Counted from the stretch's first letter, positions 6,948-14,907 are shown. The stretch is DNA of 16,997 nt from DAORHV01 sp964448405 (GCA_964448405.1 CAYUVW010000026.1:1-16997), one strand, 5' to 3'. The notes: generated from the letters alone by a model not told the origin. Numbers and translations: made by a program.

Positions 6948-7455
6948 GTCGCCATCGCAGATTCCGGAAAATGCCGATGATGTCGGTGCGTTCAACGCGC
7001 GCATTGCCAAGTTGGGCGACAATCCGGCATTTCAAAACGATCACTTGGCACGCGAAGAAACGGCGGTTGTGTTAGACCAAATCCACGACGATTTGGATAC
7101 GAACAGTCAGGCGGTGTACAGCGATGTGCACAAGTTCTTGCCGGAACTTTCCGAGCCCGTTCGCCTGCATGACGGCGACATTGTTTCCGGACTGGAATAC
7201 AACAACGGCCGACTGGAATTCCATGGCGCACGTTTTGGAACCTTAGACGGAAAAAAGATGGATGTCGCATTGGATGCCCATGAGCGCCGCAGTGGTACCG
7301 TTGTCACCACAGACGGTCACGTGTTGCCGTACACGGTGGAAGGCAATTTGGATTCCGAACAAGAGGAAGACTTTCCGCTGTACCCATCCGAACGGCGTCC
7401 TCCCCTGCCGCCGCTGTTTGCCACCGGAGGCCTGCCACCCGACATTCGCGTCTAA
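6931..7455 (+). CDS. hypothetical acidic protein, 174 aa
   Basis: Begins ATGATG at 6931, overlapping the stop of the preceding gene (6945-6947) in another frame, so the two are almost certainly co-expressed. The N-terminal half is acidic and helical (ENADDVGAFNARIAKLGDNP, ETAVVLDQIHDDLDTN). The middle (about residues 75-140) looks beta-rich (LHDGDIVSGLEYNNGRLEFH, FGTLDGKKMDVALD, GTVVTTDGHVLPYTVEG). The C-terminus is Pro-rich (RRPPLPPLF). There is no signal peptide or membrane segment, so a cytoplasmic location is likely. I recognise no family. It ends 18 bases before a good terminator, so the unit is a two-gene operon. Confidence 0.65.
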   Translation: MMPGPESPSQIPENADDVGAFNARIAKLGDNPAFQNDHLAREETAVVLDQIHDDLDTNSQAVYSDVHKFLPELSEPVRLHDGDIVSGLEYNNGRLEFHGARFGTLDGKKMDVALDAHERRSGTVVTTDGHVLPYTVEGNLDSEQEEDFPLYPSERRPPLPPLFATGGLPPDIRV

Positions 7456-7473
7456 AAAAACCGGAGCTACTTG

Positions 7474-7516
7474 GTCACGGTTGGTCTGCAAAAACTCAGC
7501 AGCCCGTGACTTTTTT
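7474..7516 (+). terminator. rho-independent terminator after the orphan pair
   Basis: An outer stem GTCACGG (7474-7480) pairs with CCGTGAC (7504-7510). An inner stem CTGC (7486-7489) pairs with GCAG (7499-7502). Six T follow (7511-7516). It lies just after the stop of the 174-residue protein. Confidence 0.8.
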
Positions 7517-7635
7517 CATTAAGGGTTCGGAAAATGAATTGTGGGTTCTAGTCACTTTCAAAAGATAGTGATGTTTACTATTCTCCTCTTTCTTGAGTAC
7601 ATAATGTGTTCGATCGTTGATCTTTAGGCTTAGGG

Positions 7636-10600
7636 ATGTACAATACCGCCGTCCAAGATTTATCTGCTCCCATTTTCCCTTTTATGGAGAAGTCTTTTCT
7701 TCCCAAAAAGGTGCGCCAGGTCTGCGCGCGCCTTAGCTTCGGTGTGCTTGCCACGAATATCGTGCTGAGCTCACTGGTCGCCGGCTTGCCGGTGTTTATG
7801 CCCGTGGCGTTTGCCGCCAGCCTTACGGCTGCCACAGGAGGCTCCTCCATTGCCAGCAGCACTGTTGGCGGATCATGGACTTCGCTCACCGGACCGACGG
7901 TCACGGCGATCGATGACAACGACATGAGCGCGAGTAGCGGCGTCATTACGCTCACTGCTCCTTCTGGCTTTGAATTCGATACAGGCGGCACGGCACCTAC
8001 GGTGCGCGTGAACTGCACGAACAGCTGTGGAGGTGGTGCAAACAACAACGTCAACAACCTTACGAACAACTCCACGATCGCCGTGGTAGCAACGTCCACC
8101 ACGCTTACGGCAACCATTACGGATGACGTCGACGGTGGTTCTACCGAGAACAGTCTCACGTGGCAGAACGTCCGCGTTCGACCGACTGCCGTTACTCCGC
8201 TGGCTTCTGGAAACATCGTTCGTTCCGGTATTAGCTTTTCGGGAGTTTCTACAAGCAACTACGGTGCGCTCACGGAAACAGGTCCGACGTGCAACGGCTC
8301 CAATGGCACCATTGTTGTTGTGAACGGTACGATTTACGGTGGTCCGATGAACGGTTTGGCATACAACAATATTCTCATTGGTACGAGCGGTAACGACGTC
8401 ATTGTCTCCGGCAACGGCGATTCGTATATCGACGGTCTCGGCGGCAACGACACCATTTGTGGAGGAAACGGATCCGACATCTTGAATGGTGGTGACGGCA
8501 ACGACACCATCTTCGGTGGAAACTCCAGCGATAGCATTACCGGTGGATCTGGTAACGACACACTGAACGGTGACAACTCCAACGACGTCATTTACGGTGG
8601 ATCTGGTACCGACAACTGCTCGGGTGGTTCTGGTTCCGACGACATCGGCGGTTGTGGAGGCGATAACGAAGGTACTGAAGTCGGCAGCATCAGCGTTACG
8701 AAAGATGCCTCTCCGAACTCTGCACAGGATTTCAATTTCACCGGATCATGGAGCTTTACGCGCGACGATGATTCCGACGCAACGTTGCCGAATAACTTCT
8801 TGGTTGCAGCTACGGACGACAGCACCCGCACCGTTACGGAGTCCGTCACGAGCGGCTGGTCTCTGACTGGCCTTTCCTGCACAGGCGGCGGCGGAGATTC
8901 TTCCACCGACCTCGGTACACGCACGGCAACGATTAACATCGATGCCGATGAAGAAGTCGTTTGCACCTACACAAACTCGCAGCCCACGACCATCATTTTG
9001 GAAAAGCAGACGTTGCCGGACGGTGACACTTCCACGTTCACCTTTACGGGTGATTTGGCCAGCACGACCATGGTGGATGGATCGCAAATGAGTTCGACCG
9101 TCACGCCAGGAACGTACACCACTACAGAAGTCGTTCCGGAGGGCTGGAAAGTACAGTCGATCGTGTGTGATTCCGGCGCCACCGGAAATGTTGAAACGGC
9201 AACTGCAACCTTCACTCCTTCTGCAGGGCAGACCGTGAAATGCGTCTTCACCAACATAAAGAAGTCGCATCTCGGCTTTACCAAGACGACGATCGGCGGC
9301 GATGGCACGTTCGCCATCACCGGCGACAATGGAGCAGGTTCGTTCAGCATCGACACCAGTGACGGTACGGGAACCGCCGGAGTCGACATGTTCGTCGATA
9401 ACGCCACGACCTTTACCTTTACCGAAACCTTGACCGAGGAACAGATTGCCGCTGGTTGGGTGAATCACAGCTCAGCTTGTTCGTTCACCGTGCAGCCGGG
9501 TCAGTCCATCCCCAATGCCTGCACGTTCAACAACACCAAGAAGGCACACATTCACATTGTGAAGCAGGCAGTCGGTGGCGACGCCACCTTCGGCTTCCAC
9601 GGCGCAAATGCTTCCGGACTGGGCTCCGAAAGCACCTTTAGTATCGATACCACGAGTGAATCCGATTCATTCGACGTGTGGGTCGACACCAACGTTGCTG
9701 TCGATTTCAACATTACGGAAGATACATTAGGCGGCTGGACACCTGCAGCTGGCAATACTTGCGCAGGTTCCGGTGATGAACAGTTGCAACCCGGTGAAGA
9801 GGTTGAGTGCACGTTCACGAACTACAAGAATGCTTCGCTGACGCTGCAAAAGACGTCGGTCGGTGGCTTCGACACATTTACGATCGTCGGTATCGACGGC
9901 TCCGGCATTGGCTCAGAACACAGCACGGATCTAACAACGACTGTAGAAAACACTCCCGTCGATTCCACTGCGTTCACTTTGTCGTTCAGCAACAGCTCGG
10001 CACAGAACGTGAACCTGACGGAAGAGCTTCCGGCAAACTGGAACTTCACGAGCGCAACGTGCACCGTTGGAGGTAGCTCGATTGAGGGTGGTGTCGTGGC
10101 TGCATTGTCCCCTGGTGACGTTGCAACCTGCTCGTTCACCAACACCAAGTCGGTGTGCGGAAATGCATCCGAGGAGAATGGCGAAGAGTGTGATGACGAA
10201 AACGTTACTGGCGGAGACGGTTGCTCTGAAACCTGCCAACTGGAGGCTTGCGGCAATGCAGTCCTTGATACGGGTGAAGAGTGCGATGACGGCAACACTG
10301 AAGACGGCGACGCTTGCACGAACTCTTGCGATGTCGCTGCTTGCGGCGATGCAATCGTTTATGCCGGAACTGAAGAATGTGATGATGGCAACGAGATCAA
10401 CACGGATGCCTGCACAACTTCTTGTTTGTTGCCTGTGTGCGGTGACGGCTACGTGCAGTCGGAAGAGGAATGCGATGACGGCAACGAGAATGACACCGAT
10501 ACGTGCAGCAATTCATGCGAAGTTGTCTTTCATGTCCCGACTTGTGACGGTCAGACCGCTACGGTTTACGTAAGGGACGGTAAGGTTGTCGGTGGTCCGA

Positions 10601-12582
10601 ACGATGGCAACACTTACAACGCCGGTCACACGAAGTTGAAAGGCACCAGCGGCCCCGATGTAATCGTCGGTACCGAGTCGAAGGACAAAATCGAGGGTCG
10701 TGACGGAGGTGACGTCATTTGCGGACTTGGTGGAAACGACGACATCCAAGGCAATGACGGCGCCGACACCATCTACGGTGGCGACGGCAAAGACGACATT
10801 AACGGTGGCAATGGCGCGGACGTCATCCATGGTGGAAACGGAAAAGATGACCTGCGTGGCGGCGACGGCTCGGACGCGCTTTGCGGCGGTGCTGCAAACG
10901 ATGACATTCGCGGCGGAAACGGCAACGACCGTATCGATGCAGGTTCCGGAGAAGACGATGTTCGCGGCAACGATAACAACGACTTGTGTGTGAACGGCGA
11001 AGACGTTCACAGCTGCGAGAGCACCGAGGGAACCGTTGAAGAATGTGAGGATGAGGAGGTTGGTTCGTCTTCCAGCAGCTCTTTCAGTTCTAGCGAAGGC
11101 TCATCTTCTTCTTTCTCTTCTTCCGAGGGTGGCGAAGGATCAAGCAGTTCTTCCAGCGAGGCAGCAGCTTGCTCCGAAAATGATTTGTACGCTCACTGGA
11201 CCTTTGAGGAAGGCGTCGGTGCAACGACTGACGATGTCGTCGGTATTCACGACGGCAACCTGCAGAACGGCCTGGGCTTCGGTGCCGGTGCTCCGGCTGT
11301 CGATGACAGCACGTTCGGACTTTCGTTCGATGGTTCGGATGACGAAGTTGTTGCCAACAGCGGCGATACGGATTTCAGCTTCGGCAACCAGGACTTCACG
11401 GTCAGCGCCTGGACGAAAGTTGCCTCAGCAGAAGATGCCAACCGCTCGGTTCTCGGTCATTTCGACAGCGCCGAGGGATTCAAAGGCTGGGGTCTGTACT
11501 TCTACAACACTGGTAACGTGAACTTCTTCGCATACGGTGACGAAGGCTCGAATGACAACTCGTTCAACTCCCCCACGTTGCTTGATGGTGGTTGGCATAA
11601 CGTGACCGGTGTCTACAAGCGCAGTGGCGCAAATCTTGTGATTGAAACGTACGTCGACGGCGTGCTGATTGGCACGACTTCGTCTATGACCGTTGGCAGT
11701 CTGGCTATCTCGACTCCCATGCGCTTGGGTCACTACACATTCCAGCCGGTGTTCAAAGGCGGCATGGATGATGTGCGCGTCTACGATCGCGCGCTTACGT
11801 CCGAGGAAATCACCGACATCTACAATGGTTGTGGCGAAGAAGAAGGTGGCGGCTCCTCCAGCAGCGAGGGAGGTGGCAGCTCGTCGTCGTTCGCTTCTTC
11901 GGAAGAAGGCGGTGGAGACGAAGAGGTTTCTGCTAGCGATGTCGTTGCCAACACGGACGACGGCACCGGTAACGGAGGCCACCACGGTAACCGCTACGAT
12001 TCAGTCGGCGCAGCTACAAGGTTCGTGCTTCAGAACAATGCAGGTGCAGCCTTCGGTGCCGGACCCGACCCACGCGTGTGCGCCGCACAGCGCTTGCTTG
12101 GCGTCAATCCGTCGCCTGGTATCGTCCACTACGTTGCCGGAATCCTGGCAACCGAGCTCGATATCACGCAGGAGCAAATTGCTGACTTACTGACGGACCC
12201 GTCGTACTGCACTCCGCTGAATGAAGCAGTCATCCGTCCTGCTAAGCCGGTGGCAGCTGCGAAAAAGCCCGTTCCGTTCTATGTGAATGCCGATGGCATC
12301 CCCGTAGCGCGTGGCAATATGGTCTTCGACCTTTGTATTGCCGGTAAGCCCATCCCGCTTGAGCTCATCCGCAACAACCCCGATCAGATCGACTTGGACC
12401 ATCGCGGCAAAGTGAAGACAGGAGCCAGCTGCGATGAATACTACCTGGGTGATGGTTTGTGGAAGCACCCGGATCACCCGGAGATGGACCCGTTCACCTT
12501 TACCCTGAAGCCCAAGAAGGTGCTCTCGGTCCCCGCTCCATACGTTGTGACGACGCAGACCTTCAGCGTTGGCCAGAAGTAG
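7636..12582 (+). CDS. giant mosaic secreted surface protein (RTX, CnaB-like, DUF4215, LamG, novel C-terminal domain)
   Basis: 1648 residues from ATG 7636. ATG 7684 (Met17) gives a more typical signal peptide (n-region EKSFLPKKVRQ, cleavage near AFA-AS, residue 60); a weak TTAGGG precedes 7636. Order of parts: 61-218 beta-rich domain; 219-345 RTX block 1 (GGNGSDILNGGDGNDTIFGG type); 349-838 five CnaB/prealbumin-like domains; 840-962 four DUF4215 Cys-rich repeats (CGDGYV..EEECDDGN type); 970-1127 RTX block 2; 1143-1176 Ser-rich linker; 1180-1399 LamG-like domain (HWTFEEG...FTVSAWTK...GGMDDVRVYDRALTSEEI); 1400-1430 second Ser/Gly linker; 1434-1648 unrecognised four-Cys domain. RTX repeats bind calcium and fold outside the cell, and LamG domains often bind sugars, so an adhesin or S-layer-like role is likely (inference). 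No C-terminal sorting signal is seen. Its own terminator is at 12612-12640. Confidence 0.85.
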   Translation: MYNTAVQDLSAPIFPFMEKSFLPKKVRQVCARLSFGVLATNIVLSSLVAGLPVFMPVAFAASLTAATGGSSIASSTVGGSWTSLTGPTVTAIDDNDMSASSGVITLTAPSGFEFDTGGTAPTVRVNCTNSCGGGANNNVNNLTNNSTIAVVATSTTLTATITDDVDGGSTENSLTWQNVRVRPTAVTPLASGNIVRSGISFSGVSTSNYGALTETGPTCNGSNGTIVVVNGTIYGGPMNGLAYNNILIGTSGNDVIVSGNGDSYIDGLGGNDTICGGNGSDILNGGDGNDTIFGGNSSDSITGGSGNDTLNGDNSNDVIYGGSGTDNCSGGSGSDDIGGCGGDNEGTEVGSISVTKDASPNSAQDFNFTGSWSFTRDDDSDATLPNNFLVAATDDSTRTVTESVTSGWSLTGLSCTGGGGDSSTDLGTRTATINIDADEEVVCTYTNSQPTTIILEKQTLPDGDTSTFTFTGDLASTTMVDGSQMSSTVTPGTYTTTEVVPEGWKVQSIVCDSGATGNVETATATFTPSAGQTVKCVFTNIKKSHLGFTKTTIGGDGTFAITGDNGAGSFSIDTSDGTGTAGVDMFVDNATTFTFTETLTEEQIAAGWVNHSSACSFTVQPGQSIPNACTFNNTKKAHIHIVKQAVGGDATFGFHGANASGLGSESTFSIDTTSESDSFDVWVDTNVAVDFNITEDTLGGWTPAAGNTCAGSGDEQLQPGEEVECTFTNYKNASLTLQKTSVGGFDTFTIVGIDGSGIGSEHSTDLTTTVENTPVDSTAFTLSFSNSSAQNVNLTEELPANWNFTSATCTVGGSSIEGGVVAALSPGDVATCSFTNTKSVCGNASEENGEECDDENVTGGDGCSETCQLEACGNAVLDTGEECDDGNTEDGDACTNSCDVAACGDAIVYAGTEECDDGNEINTDACTTSCLLPVCGDGYVQSEEECDDGNENDTDTCSNSCEVVFHVPTCDGQTATVYVRDGKVVGGPNDGNTYNAGHTKLKGTSGPDVIVGTESKDKIEGRDGGDVICGLGGNDDIQGNDGADTIYGGDGKDDINGGNGADVIHGGNGKDDLRGGDGSDALCGGAANDDIRGGNGNDRIDAGSGEDDVRGNDNNDLCVNGEDVHSCESTEGTVEECEDEEVGSSSSSSFSSSEGSSSSFSSSEGGEGSSSSSSEAAACSENDLYAHWTFEEGVGATTDDVVGIHDGNLQNGLGFGAGAPAVDDSTFGLSFDGSDDEVVANSGDTDFSFGNQDFTVSAWTKVASAEDANRSVLGHFDSAEGFKGWGLYFYNTGNVNFFAYGDEGSNDNSFNSPTLLDGGWHNVTGVYKRSGANLVIETYVDGVLIGTTSSMTVGSLAISTPMRLGHYTFQPVFKGGMDDVRVYDRALTSEEITDIYNGCGEEEGGGSSSSEGGGSSSSFASSEEGGGDEEVSASDVVANTDDGTGNGGHHGNRYDSVGAATRFVLQNNAGAAFGAGPDPRVCAAQRLLGVNPSPGIVHYVAGILATELDITQEQIADLLTDPSYCTPLNEAVIRPAKPVAAAKKPVPFYVNADGIPVARGNMVFDLCIAGKPIPLELIRNNPDQIDLDHRGKVKTGASCDEYYLGDGLWKHPDHPEMDPFTFTLKPKKVLSVPAPYVVTTQTFSVGQK
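8290..8670 (+). repeat. RTX calcium-binding block 1 with lead-in
   Basis: Encodes residues 219-345 of the mosaic protein. A lead-in (C-x-G-x(3)-TIVVVNGTIYGGP, then Y-N-N-I-L-IGTSGNDVI) precedes about eight nonapeptide-like GG-x-G-x-D-x-I/L units. The DNA repeats are visible as recurring GGTGG/GGCAACGACACC-like words. Confidence 0.85.
8680..10149 (+). repeat. array of five CnaB/prealbumin-like domains
   Basis: Encodes residues 349-838. Every copy has a Lys in the first strand (K356, K457, K550, K643, K739), a Glu before a W (E402, E498, E597, E695, E796; usually TE...GW), a Cys pair (415/443, 511/536, 615/629, 709/725, 809/832) and a closing C-x-F/Y-T/N-N motif (N447, N540, N633, N729, N836). 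The copies are 93-107 residues apart and clearly diverged, so this is an old duplication. Confidence 0.75.
10153..10521 (+). repeat. four DUF4215 (myxobacterial Cys-rich) repeats
   Basis: Encodes about residues 840-962. Four units of roughly 31 residues follow CG-(D/N)-x..-EECDDGN-x(2-5)-D-x-C-x(3)-C, with minor departures such as ECDDEN in the first. Cys spacing is regular, so disulfide-bonded modules outside the cell are expected. The family is common on surface proteins of Myxococcota and CPR bacteria. Confidence 0.85.
10543..11016 (+). repeat. RTX calcium-binding block 2 with lead-in
   Basis: Encodes residues 970-1127. It opens with C-DGQTATVYVRDGKVVGGP and LKGTSGPDVIVGT, parallel to block 1, then about ten GG-x-G-x-D-D-I units, and closes with a Cys-bounded tail (LCVNGEDVHSC). 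It is longer than block 1. Confidence 0.85.
11062..11163 (+). repeat. Ser-rich low-complexity linker
   Basis: Encodes residues 1143-1176, runs of Ser broken by Phe, Glu and Gly. A similar Gly/Ser/Glu linker follows the LamG domain at 11833-11925. Such linkers act as flexible spacers and are frequent in Peribacteria-like surface proteins. The minus-strand M23 gene of this window has comparable stretches. Confidence 0.75.
11935..12579 (+). other. C-terminal four-Cys domain, copy 1 (unrecognised family)
   Basis: Encodes residues 1434-1648. Cysteines lie at 1482, 1525, 1567 and 1599. Signature phrases are GGHHGN (1447-1452), VCAAQRLLGVNP (1481-1492), DPSYC (1521-1525), VFDLCI (1563-1568), LIRNNPD (1577-1583), DHRGKV..GASC (1588-1599) and VPAPYV (1632-1637). 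The same phrases and nearly the same Cys spacing recur in the next gene. Confidence 0.75.
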
Positions 12583-12611
12583 TTCATCTCTTTTAGCCTT
12601 CTCGATCAGAG

Positions 12612-12640
12612 CAGCCTCCGGTAACGGAGGCTGTTTTGTT
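12612..12640 (+). terminator. rho-independent terminator after the mosaic protein
   Basis: A 9-bp perfect stem (CAGCCTCCG 12612-12620 with CGGAGGCTG 12625-12633), a GTAA loop and TTTTGTT. It separates the giant gene from the stand-alone domain gene, so the latter needs its own promoter. A weak candidate is TTGTGC-N16-TATGCT ending at 12666. Confidence 0.85.
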
Positions 12641-12750
12641 GTGCTCGGTTTTCGTCGCAGTATGCTCTTTGCCTGGCGTGGTTCTTGCATCACATAGAAC
12701 CCGATTTTCATCGTCGGTATGCGAGAAGCATCGCATGACAATCGCAGTGC

Positions 12751-13563
12751 ATGTTCTTGAAGGCAAAAGGCAAAGCTACACGAATTACGCTGCATGCATC
12801 CTTTCTCCTCATATTCATGCAGATTCTTCGCTATTCGCATTCAAAGGCTGTTCAAAGTTTCTTGCTGTTGTTTCTGGTCTCTGCCTTGTCCGTTCCATGC
12901 GTATATGCTTCCTCCGTGCCAAAGGCAAACGGCGGCATTTTTTCGCTTTCCAGCGATCGTCTTGGCGGCGGCCACCATGGAAACGGCACCGACATACTCG
13001 GGGCTGCTGCGGATTTCGTGGTTCGCAATCATTCGGGGGCAATCATGCGTCTTGGTGTAGATCAGCGCATTTGCGCCATGCAGCGACGATTAGGAGCCAA
13101 TCCCCTTCGCTCCAGAGTGTTCTTTGTGGCGGAGAGAATGTCCGTGCAGATTGACGCATCCCCCGAAGCGATCGAAACGCTGCTCACCAGTCCGGACTAC
13201 TGTGAGCGGTTCAACCAAGTTTTCATTCGCCCAGTGGTGCAAGCGTCTTCGGTGCCCTCGATTCCATTTTTTGTCGATGCAGCCGGCATTCCGGTGTCGA
13301 GCCGGACTCCGGTATTCGATCTTTGCATTCGCGGTCAGGCAATTTTCTTGCCGTTGATTCGAGCCAATCCCGACCGTGTTCAAAGAGACCATCGTGGCAA
13401 AGTGTTCGTGGGTGCCAGTTGCCAAAAATACTCGCTGCACGATGGCCGCTGGCGACACCCGGATTACCCCGAGATGGAGTACTTCACGCTCACGTTGAAG
13501 CCGCAGGTTTTCGTAACGGTTCCGGCGCCATATGTCATTGCACCGCGAGTCAACATTCGCTGA
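12751..13563 (+). CDS. secreted stand-alone copy of the four-Cys domain
   Basis: 270 residues from ATG 12751; ATG 12817 (Met23) would give a more ordinary 31-residue signal peptide (hydrophobic FLLLFLVSALSVP, cleavage near VYA-SS). No Shine-Dalgarno sequence decides. From about residue 65 the protein aligns with the C-terminus of the preceding giant protein: GGHHGN (73-78), ICAMQRRLGANP (107-118), SPDYC (147-151), IPFFVDAAGIPV (171-182), VFDLCI (188-193), LIRANPD (202-208), DHRGKV..GASC (213-224), WRHPDYPEM (234-242) and VPAPYV (257-262). Cys spacings are 43, 41 and 32, against 43, 42 and 32 in the other copy. I recognise no family. Four conserved Cys in a secreted protein suggest two disulfides. 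Its tandem position suggests duplication of the terminal domain, or capture of this gene by the giant one. It ends five bases from the convergent M23 gene, with no terminator visible between. Confidence 0.75.
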   Translation: MFLKAKGKATRITLHASFLLIFMQILRYSHSKAVQSFLLLFLVSALSVPCVYASSVPKANGGIFSLSSDRLGGGHHGNGTDILGAAADFVVRNHSGAIMRLGVDQRICAMQRRLGANPLRSRVFFVAERMSVQIDASPEAIETLLTSPDYCERFNQVFIRPVVQASSVPSIPFFVDAAGIPVSSRTPVFDLCIRGQAIFLPLIRANPDRVQRDHRGKVFVGASCQKYSLHDGRWRHPDYPEMEYFTLTLKPQVFVTVPAPYVIAPRVNIR

Positions 13564-13568
13564 GTGCG

Positions 13569-14864
13569 CTACATTTTGCCATTTCGCCCGATGAACACCA
13601 TGGGGTTGATGACTTCGGAGCCTGCAAATGCCGCAGCGTGCAGTCCGTCCTGCGCAGGTCCAGCGCCGCGGTGCACTTCCAGGTGCAAGTGTGCCATGGT
13701 CGTCATACCGGTGAGTCCCACAAAGCCCAGTGTTTGCCCTGGCTTCACCGTATCGCCAACGGAGACCTTGGATGAACCAAGGTGCGCGTATACGGAGAAA
13801 AATTGTCCGCTTTCGTTTCGGTGCTCCACGATGACGTGCAATCCCAGCCTTGCATCGGACGACACCGCGTACACACGCCCGCCACCCACTGCGCCGACCG
13901 GCGTCCCCAGCGCGAGCTTTAGGTCCACGCCGGGGTGGTTTCCGCTGTGCTCATCGGCATCCAGGTCATACTTGGCCATGTAGCGCGTGGAGTAGTACAG
14001 CTTCGCGGTAACCGTGGGAACATCCGCCGGACGCACGGTGTCGCCGCTACTCAGTGACTTGAGTGGGATCGTGAGTGTCTTCAGGTCATACGCCGGAATC
14101 GGTACGAAGTCGGCATCGGTTAGTTGGCTGTAGGAGCGTTTCCATTCTGCGGGCGTGGACATCGCTCCCCAATTCGGCACACGACTGACCGGCTGCGATG
14201 CTCGAATGAACGGAGGGAATGTGTCGTCCACAGGCTGCTGTGCGCTGCTGGAAAACTCCGGCGTCGGCAGTGTTGTTTCGGGTTCCTTTGGCAATGCGAT
14301 GATTTCTGCAGCCTGCGATGAAGCTGCGCTGCTCGAGCTCGCACTGTGCAGTTCCGGTGTGCTGCTGCTTGCTGCGCTTACAGTCGGTTTCGATGATTGT
14401 TCGGACGACGAAGATGATGTTTCTGTCGGCACCAGCTGTGCAACAACCGGTGGGGTGTGCGGCTTCGGTGCCGCAGCGACCGATTGAGCACTGGAAGACG
14501 GTGGCAGAATCACCGAAATCGTCACTTGCTTGCCCTTCTTCACCGTACGTACCTCATTGCCTTCCGAAACATCAGGCATGGCCAAAGACTGCGATGATAC
14601 AAAAAAGGTCAGTGGTTCATCGGCCTCATGTTGCACAGGCGCCGGAGTGCTCGACATGTCGACAGACGATGCCGAGATCGATACGGACGATGATGCACGG
14701 TTTTCAGCGTAACGTTCTTGGAAGTAATGGGCTTGGTAGGTTGCGATTCTGGTGCTGAACAGCACACCCATGGCAATGCCGCACGTCAGTGACGCCAGGA
14801 AATGAACATGTTCATGCCAGGCACTGCCGGTTCCCCGATGTATATTGATTTTTGGTATTTTCAT
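13569..14864 (-). CDS. membrane-anchored M23 (LytM-type) metallo-endopeptidase on a Ser-rich stalk
   Basis: 431 residues. A short basic cytoplasmic end is followed by one membrane helix (about 21-40), then a long low-complexity stalk rich in Ser, Pro and Ala (about 57-230). It ends with a peptidase M23 domain (about 285-425). The zinc-site residues are intact: H310-x3-D314 (GNHPGVDL), H361 in YAHLG and H392-x-H394 in AHLHLE. M23 enzymes cut peptide cross-links of peptidoglycan, so this protein probably acts in the envelope on its own wall or on that of a host or neighbour cell. Part of the stalk (about 83-120) is less repetitive and contains a KKGKQVTISVILPPSS stretch. The gene has a good promoter (14879-14907) and a predicted leader of about seven bases. 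It is divergent from the glycosyltransferase-like gene and convergent with the four-Cys domain gene. Confidence 0.85.
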   Translation of the reverse strand: MKIPKINIHRGTGSAWHEHVHFLASLTCGIAMGVLFSTRIATYQAHYFQERYAENRASSSVSISASSVDMSSTPAPVQHEADEPLTFFVSSQSLAMPDVSEGNEVRTVKKGKQVTISVILPPSSSAQSVAAAPKPHTPPVVAQLVPTETSSSSSEQSSKPTVSAASSSTPELHSASSSSAASSQAAEIIALPKEPETTLPTPEFSSSAQQPVDDTFPPFIRASQPVSRVPNWGAMSTPAEWKRSYSQLTDADFVPIPAYDLKTLTIPLKSLSSGDTVRPADVPTVTAKLYYSTRYMAKYDLDADEHSGNHPGVDLKLALGTPVGAVGGGRVYAVSSDARLGLHVIVEHRNESGQFFSVYAHLGSSKVSVGDTVKPGQTLGFVGLTGMTTMAHLHLEVHRGAGPAQDGLHAAAFAGSEVINPMVFIGRNGKM

Positions 14865-14878
14865 TTTGTATTAAGTAT

Positions 14879-14907
14879 ATTATACATTATTACCCATATT
14901 CTGTAAA
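14879..14907 (-). promoter_or_regulatory. sigma70-type promoter of the M23 gene
   Basis: On the minus strand TTTACA (plus 14902-14907), a 17-base spacer and TATAAT (plus 14879-14884). Fourteen bases separate the -10 box from ATG 14864, so the leader would be only about seven bases and cannot hold a Shine-Dalgarno site. Confidence 0.7.

Noticed and set aside
7574..7603. TTTACT...TACATA as promoter of the giant protein gene
   Set aside because: The 18-base spacing is acceptable, but the -10 match is poor and overlaps other AT-rich options. It is too weak to list as a feature.
8323..8670. Short regular DNA repeats considered as a CRISPR array
   Set aside because: The periodicity is that of RTX GG-x-G-x-D codons in an open frame. 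There are no equal-length spacers and no cas genes.
8746..9468. Minus-strand open frame of 240 codons inside the giant surface protein gene
   Set aside because: It is a mirror of the CnaB-like repeats on the coding strand, with no family features of its own.
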